NCBI RefSeq assembly: GCF_008124865.1
Contig: NZ_VNHY01000003.1
Span: forward strand, 124,001-188,000
From: Fodinibius salinus
Lineage (GTDB): Bacteria > Bacteroidota > Rhodothermia > Balneolales > Balneolaceae
Reading direction: 5' to 3'
DNA length: 64,000 nt
Of this stretch, positions 28,921-37,486 are shown in pieces. Below the pieces are notes generated by a model. It had not been told where the DNA came from. It searched no databases and saw only the letters and a list, made by a program, of their open reading frames with translations. Positions within the stretch are counted from its first letter, which is position 1; every line of letters begins with the position of its first letter. The position numbers and the translations under genes are program-made.

Positions 28921-30021
28921 TTGCCTGATAACGAACGCCAAATAGAAGAAAATCCCCAAAAGTATTTTTCCAAAAAATACCTGGTGATATCAATTGGGTT
29001 GAGTATCGCCACTATGGCTTTTCTGATATACCTGACTTATACGCCGGGGGTACTGAAGCATTTGAAACCCAAGCGATTGCCGGGTATTGTTCTAGCGGTA
29101 ATTGTGTCTTTCTTACGGCTCTGGTTTTCGGCGGCCAAGATTCGATATCTCTCCGAAAAAGTGCTGGGATGGATGGCCTCGTTTCGAGTGATGTTAAGCT
29201 GGGATTTTACCTCATCTATTACACCTTCAACAATTGGCGGAGCTCCGATGGCCACCTATGCAATGACCAAAGAAGGTTTTAACTTTGGCCAATCAACTGC
29301 CATTATTCTCTACAGTGTACTGCTCGATCAGCTTTGGTTTGCCGTGGCTGTACCCATCCTACTTGTTTCAGGCCTGTTCTTCGAAGTGGTACCTAACAAT
29401 ACCGGGATGGTGGGGCATGCCTCGATGGCGCTGTTATATATAGGTTTGCTAAGTTATGCCGGACTGATGGCCTACGGAGTGCTTAAAAATCCCAATGCCA
29501 TCAAAAAAGTTGTAAACTTTGTTTTCAAGCTTCCGTTTTTAAAAAAATGGAAAGACAATGTGGCTGATGAGGTGGATAATCTTGTTGAGTATTCTCACGA
29601 ACTGCGCAAGAAACCAACCAGCTTTTTATTAAAAGCATTCTTCTTATCTACCATGTCATGGTTGTGCCGAATAGCCCTGCCTACTATTGTAGTACTTAGC
29701 TTACTTCCCGCTGATGTTATTTTATCAGTGCTTCGGAGTTTAGCTATGAATCTGGCATTCTTGATTATGCCCACACCTGGCGGCAGTGGAGGGGTAGAGG
29801 GACTTTTTGCCATATTTCAGGGTCCACTCATAGACCGGAAGGCTTTTATCGGGCTGGCTGTATTTGCATGGCGTGTAATTAGTTACTATATCACTGTGGG
29901 GCTGGGAATGATGGCTACAACTTGGTATATAAACCGTTCAGTTGTGGAGCTGAAAAGCGATGACAACGATTCTCAAGAGTTAGATGCAAGTGATACTTCA
30001 TCTTCAAAATCAGTAGAGTAA
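28921..30021 (+). CDS. Lysylphosphatidylglycerol synthase TM-region (UPF0104) family membrane protein
   Basis: Integral membrane protein of 366 residues with about eight helices (first at residues 20-42) and the family pattern around FTSSITPSTIGGAPMATYAM and IMPTPGGSGGVEGLFAIFQ. It has only the transmembrane, flippase-like half of MprF proteins; no lysyl-transferase domain is fused, so lysyl-lipid synthesis is not implied. Lipid or polyprenyl-glycan handling is likely by family. The start is TTG 28921; the stop overlaps the radA ATG by one base (TAATG), so the two are coupled. Confidence 0.85.
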   Translation: MPDNERQIEENPQKYFSKKYLVISIGLSIATMAFLIYLTYTPGVLKHLKPKRLPGIVLAVIVSFLRLWFSAAKIRYLSEKVLGWMASFRVMLSWDFTSSITPSTIGGAPMATYAMTKEGFNFGQSTAIILYSVLLDQLWFAVAVPILLVSGLFFEVVPNNTGMVGHASMALLYIGLLSYAGLMAYGVLKNPNAIKKVVNFVFKLPFLKKWKDNVADEVDNLVEYSHELRKKPTSFLLKAFFLSTMSWLCRIALPTIVVLSLLPADVILSVLRSLAMNLAFLIMPTPGGSGGVEGLFAIFQGPLIDRKAFIGLAVFAWRVISYYITVGLGMMATTWYINRSVVELKSDDNDSQELDASDTSSSKSVE

Positions 30022-31391
30022 TGCCTAAAGATCGCCTTCAATATGTTTGCGGAGATTGTGGACATACTTCAACCAAGTGGCTGGGGAACTGCCCAAATTG
30101 TGGAGCGTGGCATACTTTCAAAAAGTACAAGGTTGAGCGAAAAACAAAGTCAGAAAAAGAGCATAAGGGTAAGGTTGACGGACTCAAAGATTCGCAGCCA
30201 CCTCAAAAGCTCGACGAAATTGATACCGAATCCCAAGAGCGATTTTTAAGTAACATCCAGGAATTTGATCGCGTACTCGGCGGCGGATTTGTTTCCGGAT
30301 CATTTGTACTTATTGGAGGAGATCCGGGCATTGGCAAAAGTACGCTTACGCTGCAAATTGGAGAAGCAAATTCCGATTTAGAAATTCTTTATTGTGCCGG
30401 TGAAGAATCGGCCGCACAAATTAAGCAGCGCGCCGAGCGGGTGGGAGTGAGCTCAGATAATTTTTATATCTACACTGATACAGATATTAATAAGGTGCTA
30501 AACGAAGCCCAGAAGCTAGATCCTGATTTACTAATTGTTGACTCTATTCAGACCGTTTATCGCACTGAACTGACAAGTATGGCCGGCAGTGTGCAGCAGG
30601 TGAAAGAATGTGCAGCTTTGCTACAGCAGCTAGCTAAGAAGCAGGATATTACAACGCTGGTAATCGGTCATGTTACGAAAAAAGGTGATATCGCGGGACC
30701 ACGCGTATTGGAACATATGGTAGATACAGTGCTGCAGTTCGAAGGTGATAGTAATTATAACTACCGTATGCTGCGGAGTATTAAAAATCGATTTGGCCCG
30801 GCGCAAGAGGTAGGGGTATTTGAGATGAAAGAATCTGGTTTGATTGACGTACTGAACCCCTCGCAGCTTTTTCTCTCAGAATATGACAGCAAGGTCAGCG
30901 GTAATGCTGTAATTTGTTCGATTGAAGGTTCGCGTCCGCTGCTGGTTGAAGTACAGGCCTTGGTTACGCCCAGCAATTACGGCACGCCGCAGCGAACGGC
31001 TAATGGATTTGATTATAAAAGACTTTCGTTGCTACTGGCAGTATTAGAAAAACGGGGTGGCTACCAGTTTTCCGGGCAGGATGTGTATTTAAACATCGCC
31101 GGTGGATTAAATATTAACGATCCCGCTGCAGATCTTGGCGTAATGCTGGCACTGGTATCCAGCCTGTTGGATACTCCAATTTCCGATGAAATGGCCTTTC
31201 TGGGAGAAGTGGGACTGGGCGGAGAAGTGCGGGCGGTGAATAAAGTTGATCACCGTCTGGGCGAAATACAAAAACTCGGTTTTGAGCACGCCATCGTGCC
31301 GAAGGGTAACAAGCCGCAGAGCGTAGAAGGGTTAAATGTTATGGAAGTCACAAATATTATGAGTTCCATAAAAAAAGCCCTTCAAGATTAA
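30021..31391 (+). CDS. radA: DNA repair protein RadA (Sms)
   Basis: RecA-like branch-migration helicase used in recombination repair. Domains in order: a C4 zinc finger (VCGDCGHTSTKWLGNCPNCGAW, residues about 8-29), a RecA-like ATPase with Walker A GGDPGIGKST (near 94-103) and DLLIVDSIQT, the RadA-specific KNRFG motif (near residue 256), and a C-terminal Lon-like domain (about 290-456). At 456 residues it has normal length. Coupled to the upstream membrane-protein gene; its 3' end contains one arm of a bidirectional terminator. Confidence 0.96.
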   Translation: MPKDRLQYVCGDCGHTSTKWLGNCPNCGAWHTFKKYKVERKTKSEKEHKGKVDGLKDSQPPQKLDEIDTESQERFLSNIQEFDRVLGGGFVSGSFVLIGGDPGIGKSTLTLQIGEANSDLEILYCAGEESAAQIKQRAERVGVSSDNFYIYTDTDINKVLNEAQKLDPDLLIVDSIQTVYRTELTSMAGSVQQVKECAALLQQLAKKQDITTLVIGHVTKKGDIAGPRVLEHMVDTVLQFEGDSNYNYRMLRSIKNRFGPAQEVGVFEMKESGLIDVLNPSQLFLSEYDSKVSGNAVICSIEGSRPLLVEVQALVTPSNYGTPQRTANGFDYKRLSLLLAVLEKRGGYQFSGQDVYLNIAGGLNINDPAADLGVMLALVSSLLDTPISDEMAFLGEVGLGGEVRAVNKVDHRLGEIQKLGFEHAIVPKGNKPQSVEGLNVMEVTNIMSSIKKALQD

Positions 31392-31403
31392 CTAAAGAGC
31401 TTT
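31374..31403. terminator. Bidirectional terminator between radA and rpsU
   Basis: AAAGCCCTT and AAGAGCTTT form a 9-bp stem with one G-T pair and a 12-nt loop. On the minus strand it is followed by seven T (rpsU side), on the plus strand by TTTTCT. It overlaps the last codons of radA. Confidence 0.7.
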
Positions 31404-31423
31404 TCTATAAAAAAGTCGTTTTT

Positions 31424-31618
31424 TTAAAACTGGTGACGACTGCGACGCTTCTGTTCACGAATACTTTTCTTAAGCGCTTCTCGTCGTTCTTTTGAAGGCT
31501 TAGTATATTGCTGATTCTCTTTGTATTCATTGAGAATGCGCGAACGTGCAACCAGTTTTTTGAACCGGTTAACGGCTCGGTCTATGCTTTCGTTGTCTTT
31601 TACTTTAACTCCAACCAT
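31424..31618 (-). CDS. rpsU: 30S ribosomal protein bS21
   Basis: Small basic protein of the 30S platform near the anti-Shine-Dalgarno end of 16S rRNA. The translation from ATG 31618 starts MVGVKVKDNESIDRAVNRFK and ends in an Arg/Lys-rich helix (REALKKSIREQKRRSRHQF). About 64 residues, normal for the family. An in-frame TTG at 31627 would add MQY and is better spaced from the only strong Shine-Dalgarno-like motif nearby, so the start may be TTG. It is monocistronic and convergent with radA. Confidence 0.93.
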   Translation of the reverse strand: MVGVKVKDNESIDRAVNRFKKLVARSRILNEYKENQQYTKPSKERREALKKSIREQKRRSRHQF

Positions 31619-31634
31619 ATATTGCAAATTGTTT

Positions 31635-31640
31635 TCCTTT
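31635..31640 (-). promoter_or_regulatory. Shine-Dalgarno-like AAAGGA upstream of rpsU
   Basis: AAAGGA lies 7 nt before TTG 31627 and 16 nt before ATG 31618. Most genes in this window lack such a motif. In Bacteroidia rpsU keeps a strong Shine-Dalgarno because bS21 helps hide the anti-Shine-Dalgarno, giving feedback control; the same may hold here. Confidence 0.5.
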
Positions 31641-31846
31641 CAATTTCTTGGACGCAAAATATAATAATCTTTTTGGAAAGGTACACATCTTAATAAAAAA
31701 GATTAACACTTAATGTTTGGGTTTCCCTTTTACGAGAAGTTGACTAAGAGTTCTTTGTGTTCAGGGTATCAGATAGGAGACTACTAAGATGAAAGCAATA
31801 CAGATGATTTAATAAACGCATAAAGCACTAAAAGTTGAACCAGACT

Positions 31847-32467
31847 CTAAAAAATTACATTAATTCCTATCCCAAGCTCAAAACCGGCTGCTGAATAGAA
31901 AAAGGTATCGTCCCGTTCAACTTTAACAGTATTTGAGGAGTCATTAGTGGGTTCAACAGATGTGATGGTTGATTTTTCGCCATTAATGATTCGATAGCCG
32001 GATCGTACGAAAATGGAACTAAATCGTAAGAAATCCCAATCAAGCTCAATAAATGGTTTGAACTGATTTCCTCTTGATGTAAAATTAACATCTCCTACCT
32101 GAGGACCGGATCCTTTTTTCTCTGCATCCACATCAAGAAGGTCTATTTTGCTAAAACTTACACCAAACTTGAAATTTAGAGAATTAGGCTCTGCTAAAAT
32201 GTAGGCCAAACTGCCTCCAAATGAGCCGCTCGCTACTTTTCCATAGCCGATAAGTAAATGTAAACCCAATTCAACAGGGACTCTATCATAATCAGAAACC
32301 ATCCACCGCAAGCCAACAGCTTGTACATTTCGCTCTGAGGCTTCCTGTACCTTTAGCTTTGGCATATAGATAGTCTGAATACCAACCTTAGATTTAACCG
32401 ACTGCGCTTGAACGCTTATACTGATTAGGAATATGCAAAAAAGAAGTAATGAGCGAGTTTTAGACAT
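31847..32467 (-). CDS. Putative outer-membrane beta-barrel protein
   Basis: 206 residues with a signal peptide (about 1-21, ending VQAQS) and then alternating hydrophobic/polar strands with aromatic ends typical of small barrels (VGLRWMVSDY, ELGLHLLIGYG, FKFGVSFSKI, FIELDWDFLRF, FVRSGYRI, AAGFELGIGINVIF). The last strand ends in Phe, a common outer-membrane signature. No family named. Porin-like transport or a structural role cannot be distinguished. A remnant of another barrel gene lies upstream. Confidence 0.7.
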   Translation of the reverse strand: MSKTRSLLLFCIFLISISVQAQSVKSKVGIQTIYMPKLKVQEASERNVQAVGLRWMVSDYDRVPVELGLHLLIGYGKVASGSFGGSLAYILAEPNSLNFKFGVSFSKIDLLDVDAEKKGSGPQVGDVNFTSRGNQFKPFIELDWDFLRFSSIFVRSGYRIINGEKSTITSVEPTNDSSNTVKVERDDTFFYSAAGFELGIGINVIF

Positions 32468-32530
32468 TGAGTATCAAAAAATTTGTTATGGATCTGATAA
32501 TGCCTGGTCAGCATCTTACATAATCAAAGC

Positions 32531-32728
32531 CTATAAGTTGATCTGAAGATTGAATAGAGCCATACCCAACTTGTTATCCATAGGATTAAATCGAAGTAAG
32601 TATCCAGAATTTGCCACTAGAATAAACGAATCAAATAGCTGAAATGAAACGTCAATTCCCATTCGAGGTTCCAGCATAACCCCTTCAATCCCCGCCACAG
32701 ATTTTATAAAAGAAGCATCAAATGAGTA
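32531..32728 (-). pseudogene. 3' remnant of an outer-membrane beta-barrel gene
   Basis: The minus-strand frame ending at TAG 32531-32533 is open back to a stop at about 32731 and reads YSFDASFIKSVAGIEGV, then a Met and strand-like segments (MGIDVSFQLFDSFILVANSG, LLRFNPMDNKLGMALFNLQI, ending NL). It looks like the last strands of an outer-membrane barrel. Only an internal ATG (32677) could start it, giving 48 residues. No signal peptide or N-terminal half exists, because the frame is stopped just after the TIGR02757 gene. A truncated gene is the likely reading. Confidence 0.5.
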
Positions 32729-32752
32729 TTAATAGTGAGCTGACGTAAAATT

Positions 32753-33595
32753 TTAGTTTAATACTTCTGGGTTTAACACAAACTCTTCTGGCAGCCCATC
32801 TTCATCTACCCCCAAGCCAAATAGGGCATAGTCATATTTGGCAGGATCTTGAGGATCGAGCAGTTGTAATGCTTCTGTTAGTTCTTCTACCGCCCACCAG
32901 TCGTTATAGGTTCTCGTTAATAGCCCAAGTGCTCGAGCTTGCCGAGCTACATGCACGTCCAAGGGGATATATAGTTCTGAGGGAGGCATAAAGTCCATAA
33001 TCCCCAAGTCAACACAACTTTTGTTGCGCACGGCCCACCGTAAAAATAGATACAACCGTTTACATGCACTTTTTTTATCGGCACTGGATACGTGCTTGCG
33101 CGTACGTTGTGGAGCTTCGGGACGTTGTCTAAAAAACTGTTCATGGAAAACTGACATTAGTGGCCGTTCATTTTTAGATGCTCGTTTGTAACAGAAAGAC
33201 CAAAAGTCTTCAAACGAATTATAATCCAAAAGAATGGACTGTAATATTTTAACCAGCCATTCCATGTCCACCGGTTTAAAGGTACGGTGTTTGAATCCTT
33301 CGAAGTGTTGGGCATCGCGATCAGTAAAGTTGGCGATGAATTCGGTAGGTTGGTTACCCATCCGGTTCAAAAAATCCCGCACTTTACGGATGACCACGTC
33401 GCGGCGCCCCCAAGCCATGGTGGCAGCAAAGAATCCGGCTAGCAGCTGATCTTCTTTATTTTGGAACGCATGCATGAACAGCACTGGGTCGTCATCAATA
33501 TATTCTGGTTGTTCAACACGCTCCACCCATTTATTTAAGAAGGGTTTGAGTTCTTTTATTTGTAGTTCAGAACGTTTGCTAAGCTCTTGGCTCAT
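32753..33595 (-). CDS. TIGR02757 family protein (DUF2400)
   Basis: 280-residue cytosolic protein of a conserved family in Bacteroidota, spirochetes and some Proteobacteria, with no established function. Helical; recognisable segments are DPVLFMHAFQNKEDQLLAGFFAATMAWGRRDVVI (in parts), KRLYLFLRWAVRNKSCVDLGIM and ELYIPLDVHVARQARALGLL. The last segments (LDVHVARQARALGL, WAVEELTEALQLLDPQDPAKYDYALFGLG, in parts) recall the helical HhH-glycosylase fold, and it lies 89 nt downstream of mutY on the same strand. A DNA-repair link is only suggestive. Confidence 0.85.
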   Translation of the reverse strand: MSQELSKRSELQIKELKPFLNKWVERVEQPEYIDDDPVLFMHAFQNKEDQLLAGFFAATMAWGRRDVVIRKVRDFLNRMGNQPTEFIANFTDRDAQHFEGFKHRTFKPVDMEWLVKILQSILLDYNSFEDFWSFCYKRASKNERPLMSVFHEQFFRQRPEAPQRTRKHVSSADKKSACKRLYLFLRWAVRNKSCVDLGIMDFMPPSELYIPLDVHVARQARALGLLTRTYNDWWAVEELTEALQLLDPQDPAKYDYALFGLGVDEDGLPEEFVLNPEVLN

Positions 33596-33684
33596 TGATC
33601 AATATTAATTTGAATACCTATCATCTTGATTGTGAACGTTTGACAGATGCTGAGACGAATTCAGTATGACATTGGAGTTGGTAT

Positions 33685-34779
33685 TCAAATCTCCAGCTCC
33701 TGTTGTCCTTTATCTAAATTCATCAGTTTTTCAGTAAGCTTACGATTGGCTTTTGGAAAGGGATAATCTTCGAGCTCATCTATGGTTATCCACCGGATCT
33801 CTTGGCTGGTATTTGGCTGTGGAGTTCCCGCTTCAATTTCACACAGGTAAGCATGCATGGTAATTTTGAAATGCGAATACGCATGATCGAGCTTCATAAA
33901 CGGTTTTGAAATTGAAACATCAACGTCCAGCTCTTCCCGAAGCTCTCGTATTACTGTATCCTCCATTTTTTCATTCTCTTCCTGTTTGCCTCCCGGGAAT
34001 TCCCACATGCCCCCCAGCATGGCATCATCGGGTCGGAGGGCAATAAGTACTTCCTCATTGTTATTCATGATAATTCCCACACCTATCTGATGGTGCGGAC
34101 GCTTTTTAGCTGGTGATTTATATGGGATGTCTTCTGTTTTTACCGTTTTATGAGCTACGCAATTTGCCTGCAGGGGACATTTCTCACACTCTGGATTCGA
34201 GGGGGTGCAAACCATGGCGCCAAGTTCCATTACCGCTTGGTTGAAATCACCGGGGCGCTCTTCTGAGATCAAATCATCTGCATAATCCTGGATGGTATTT
34301 TTTGTTTTAGTACTCCGAACATCATCTTCAATGCCGAAGTATCGGCTCAGCACGCGAATTACATTGCCATCAACCACAGCGTGCTTTTTTTGGTAAGCGA
34401 TACTCAGCACGGCCGAAGCGGTATAAGGGCCTACGCCCTTGAGTTCATTAATTTCTTCCCAGGTGTTGGGTACTTTGCCATCAAACTCCTCAACTACCAG
34501 TTTAGAGGCCGCATGAAGGTGGCGTGCCCGACTGTAATACCCAAGCCCTTCCCATACCTTAAGCACGTCTTGTTGGTCAGCTTTGGCCAGATCGTGAACA
34601 GTGGGGAAGCGATCCATAAAGCGTTTAAAATAGGGGGTAGCCTGATCGACGCGTGTTTGCTGGAGCATAATTTCAGAAATCCAGATTTTGTAAGGATCTC
34701 CGCAGTCGCGCCAAGGCATGTCGCGCTTATTATTGTCGTACCAAGCCAATAAATGATTTCGAAAATCAGTGTCAGTCAA
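33685..34779 (-). CDS. mutY: A/G-specific adenine glycosylase
   Basis: Removes adenine mispaired with 8-oxoguanine. HhH-GPD core (about 1-215) with SEIMLQQTRVDQATPYF (catalytic Glu in SEIML), LKGVGPYTASAVLSIAY and DGNVIRVLSRYFGI with the following conserved Asp region, then the iron-sulfur cluster loop CTPSNPECEKCPLQANC (C-x6-C-x2-C-x5-C), and a C-terminal NUDIX-like domain (about 230-350) with EFPGGKQEENEKMEDTVIRELREEL that reads 8-oxoG. At 364 residues it is full length. Its N-terminus lies 45 nt after the convergently placed propeller gene on the same strand. Confidence 0.95.
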   Translation of the reverse strand: MTDTDFRNHLLAWYDNNKRDMPWRDCGDPYKIWISEIMLQQTRVDQATPYFKRFMDRFPTVHDLAKADQQDVLKVWEGLGYYSRARHLHAASKLVVEEFDGKVPNTWEEINELKGVGPYTASAVLSIAYQKKHAVVDGNVIRVLSRYFGIEDDVRSTKTKNTIQDYADDLISEERPGDFNQAVMELGAMVCTPSNPECEKCPLQANCVAHKTVKTEDIPYKSPAKKRPHHQIGVGIIMNNNEEVLIALRPDDAMLGGMWEFPGGKQEENEKMEDTVIRELREELDVDVSISKPFMKLDHAYSHFKITMHAYLCEIEAGTPQPNTSQEIRWITIDELEDYPFPKANRKLTEKLMNLDKGQQELEI

Positions 34780-34824
34780 TGAGTTGTAAGGTTCAACGGA
34801 TTAAAAAGAGTAGCAGAAACAAAG

Positions 34825-36378
34825 TTAATTACCGGTATCGCCGGGACGAACCGCTTCGATGACTTTAACAGTGATGTCTTTGGAGGCAGCAGCTCCATAT
34901 TGATCAGTAGCAATAATCCGAAATTGATTTTTACCAACTTGACGAGCGGTAGGTGTCCATTTAAATACACCGGTAGTTTCGTCAATTGATGCTCCCTGCG
35001 GCATGTTTACACCCAAAAAGCGAATTAGGTTACCGTCCATACCGTCGGGATCAGTAGCCGAAATAGGCAGCGAAAATTCTTCACCTACCGGAATGCTGAC
35101 GGTCCGAACGGGTGCAAACCGCGGCGGAGCATTATATGAGCTAACATCAATATTAAAAGTCGTACTGTCGGTTTTGCCGCTGCTCGTAGTAGCAATTAAC
35201 TTTACGTGATGCTGGCCAATGTCATCTGCAGTGGGTTGCCAGTAGAAACTAAGCCCACGCACTTCTGCATTGTTAATGTCTGGTGACTGGTAGGTAATTT
35301 TTAAATTTTTGACTGAAATATTGTTCTCAAATTTAATCGGCAACAACAGCGGTTTCGAATTGGGTACCGTTTGGTCGCTTATTTTTTTCAGTGATAAAGG
35401 CCCCTGTTGTTTAGTGGATTGTCCGGGTTCCGAAGCCGCTTTACTGACACTTCGAATTTTGCTTATTTGATTATATTCACACAGCCAGAGCGTTCCTTTT
35501 GTAACCGTAAAATAGTTGCCTGCTTCTTGATTATCCTTCCAAATGCTAAGCTTTTGATTCTTATAGGAAGTCCAAAGCCTGCCCGACTGACCTCTGATAA
35601 TCATCCAGTCATTCCAGGATGCTATTTTTGTTGTCCCTTCACCGATTGTCCCCACTGTAGATAAATTTCCGGCGTTGTCGATTTCATAAATGTTACCATC
35701 GGAATTTGATCCATAGAGTGAAGAGTTGACCAAGTAAATATGGTCAAGTGATTTAGACAGCTTAAATTCGTTAACTATTTCAATTGCTTTATCCTCTTTT
35801 GGATCCTTGAACTTATAGAGCTTGTTTCCCCGTGCAAGGGCAAAAAGCTGCTTGCCGGATACTTCAAGATCAATAATTTTCTCATCGTTTAGCCTCGAAC
35901 GGGATATATATTGTACTGTTGAATCAACTGAAGAAGCACTGCGCAGTGATATTTTACCCAGCCCTTTTTGGCCCATTGCTACATATAAATCCTGACCTAT
36001 TCGTTTTACATCCATAGGATTTGCAGGCAGTAAGGTAGCGGAATAGACTCCCAGTAATGAAGTGGGTTCGAGAACGGTCAATCGCCGATTACTGCCAAAG
36101 ATATAGGCAAATCGAATATCAGCGGAAACTGTGTTGCCGCGCTTTTGCATACCCGTTGAAGTATAAAGCCACTGCAGGCTGTCTTGATGTGCGCGAAAAA
36201 CGGCCATACCCTTACTTTTTGATAGAGCATAAAAGTGAGCGGGGGAACTGCTAATTGTAACCACCGATGGAATTTGCATCGTGTAGGAATAATCCTTTTG
36301 CAGGGTGGGTTGTGCGGTAGCTTGGGTAACTATTCCCGTAATTGTACTGATAAGTATTATGGCGATAAAATTTCTCAT
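34825..36378 (-). CDS. Exported beta-propeller-like protein with C-terminal Ig/cadherin-like domains
   Basis: 517 residues. Signal peptide (about 1-22, ATAQ). Residues about 30-310 are strand-rich with repeated short blades (for example MAVFRAHQDSLQWLY, LYVAMGQKGLGKISL, LFALARGNKLYKF, NIYEIDNAGNL), suggesting a WD/LVIVD-type propeller. The end has two Ig-like repeats: WQPTADDIGQHHVKLIATTS and FKWTPTARQVGKNQFRIIATDQYG, the He_PIG pattern, with a DPDGMDG calcium-type loop. Probably secreted or surface-bound; ligand unknown. The gene precedes mutY on the same strand but is functionally unlike it. Confidence 0.75.
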   Translation of the reverse strand: MRNFIAIILISTITGIVTQATAQPTLQKDYSYTMQIPSVVTISSSPAHFYALSKSKGMAVFRAHQDSLQWLYTSTGMQKRGNTVSADIRFAYIFGSNRRLTVLEPTSLLGVYSATLLPANPMDVKRIGQDLYVAMGQKGLGKISLRSASSVDSTVQYISRSRLNDEKIIDLEVSGKQLFALARGNKLYKFKDPKEDKAIEIVNEFKLSKSLDHIYLVNSSLYGSNSDGNIYEIDNAGNLSTVGTIGEGTTKIASWNDWMIIRGQSGRLWTSYKNQKLSIWKDNQEAGNYFTVTKGTLWLCEYNQISKIRSVSKAASEPGQSTKQQGPLSLKKISDQTVPNSKPLLLPIKFENNISVKNLKITYQSPDINNAEVRGLSFYWQPTADDIGQHHVKLIATTSSGKTDSTTFNIDVSSYNAPPRFAPVRTVSIPVGEEFSLPISATDPDGMDGNLIRFLGVNMPQGASIDETTGVFKWTPTARQVGKNQFRIIATDQYGAAASKDITVKVIEAVRPGDTGN

Positions 36379-36394
36379 AATTCTTTTCTATGAT

Positions 36395-37372
36395 TTACAA
36401 CCAGTGATGTCGTTGATACCAGTGAATAGTTCGTGAAATACCCTCGTTTAGGGAGTATTGTGCGTTAAATCCCAATTCTTTTTCGGCTTTTTGGGCGGAG
36501 CAGGTCCATTCAAGCACTAACTCCTTAGCCTTGTCACGATTTAAAACGGGATAAATCCCAAAAAATGATGCAGTTTTTTCTATTGTTCCTGCTATTTTCT
36601 TTACGGTCGAAGGTTTAACATAAATGGGGATATTTTTTTTACCCAGAACTTTGGTCGTGGTTCCACGAATCTGATTCCAGGTATAGATCTGGGGACCAGT
36701 TATAAAATAGGTCTTAATTTCTTTTGGTTGATATTCGGCTGCTTTTAGAATGCCATTTACGACATCAGCCACATACACCATTGAGATGCGTGGGCGGTGT
36801 CCATTACCGATGATGGGGCATATGCGGTTATTCATCATTTTGAAAAATGAATAGATCTGATCTTCGCGCGGACCATAAACTGCAGGGGGGCGAAGAATGG
36901 TGATAGAGATCTCATTGTTGCCAATATCATGAACAATTTCCTCCATCTGTTTCTTTGATTTGCCATACATGCTTACAGGATTCATGGGCTGATCTTCGGT
37001 TACCGGCCCGTTTTGGCTGGGTCCTGCAGCTGCCAGTGAAGAGAGCACTATAAACTTGTTAACTCCCTGCTTTTGAGCAATACGCAGCAGATTTTCAGTT
37101 CCTTGTACATTGGTATGGGCTAGCTGATCGTATGAAGGCGCTTTTACACGGCCGGCAAGATGAAATATTACATCCGCATTTTTAACGGCTTTTTTTAGCA
37201 TATTTAGGTCATCCAGGTCACCGTTTACGCGCACAAAATTTTTGTTTTTCAGCCATTTTTCGTTGTTGCGAATCATGCATCGGACTTCGGTATATTTATC
37301 CGATTCAATTAGCTGGTCCACCAAATGGCTGCCAATAAAACCTGTCCCACCAGTTACAAAGGCTTTCATCAA
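36395..37372 (-). CDS. NAD(P)-dependent epimerase/dehydratase (SDR), candidate ceramide reductase CerR
   Basis: Extended short-chain dehydrogenase of 325 residues: FVTGGTGFIGSHLV (nucleotide-binding GxxGxxG), DVIFHLAGR, and the catalytic YGKSKK (Tyr-x3-Lys) near residue 151. Such proteins act on nucleotide sugars or lipids. In Caulobacter a protein of this family (CerR) reduces oxidised ceramide, and here the gene lies within 2.6 kb of serine palmitoyltransferase, divergent from the glycosyltransferase pair; that role is inferred from position. A nucleotide-sugar epimerase supplying the glycosyltransferases is the main alternative. Confidence 0.83.
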   Translation of the reverse strand: MMKAFVTGGTGFIGSHLVDQLIESDKYTEVRCMIRNNEKWLKNKNFVRVNGDLDDLNMLKKAVKNADVIFHLAGRVKAPSYDQLAHTNVQGTENLLRIAQKQGVNKFIVLSSLAAAGPSQNGPVTEDQPMNPVSMYGKSKKQMEEIVHDIGNNEISITILRPPAVYGPREDQIYSFFKMMNNRICPIIGNGHRPRISMVYVADVVNGILKAAEYQPKEIKTYFITGPQIYTWNQIRGTTTKVLGKKNIPIYVKPSTVKKIAGTIEKTASFFGIYPVLNRDKAKELVLEWTCSAQKAEKELGFNAQYSLNEGISRTIHWYQRHHWL

Positions 37373-37486
37373 ATTTTGTATATTTGGAAACTTAAATAGT
37401 TAGTGATTATGTATTGCAAAGCTAGGTTATTAAGCAATTTTATATCACAGCTAAGATACAAATATCAATGATGCATTGGAAAATTT

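Noticed and set aside
37379-37386. TATATTTG ahead of the first GT4 gene as a promoter
   Set aside because: Matches the -7 box but no -33 TTG lies at the right distance.
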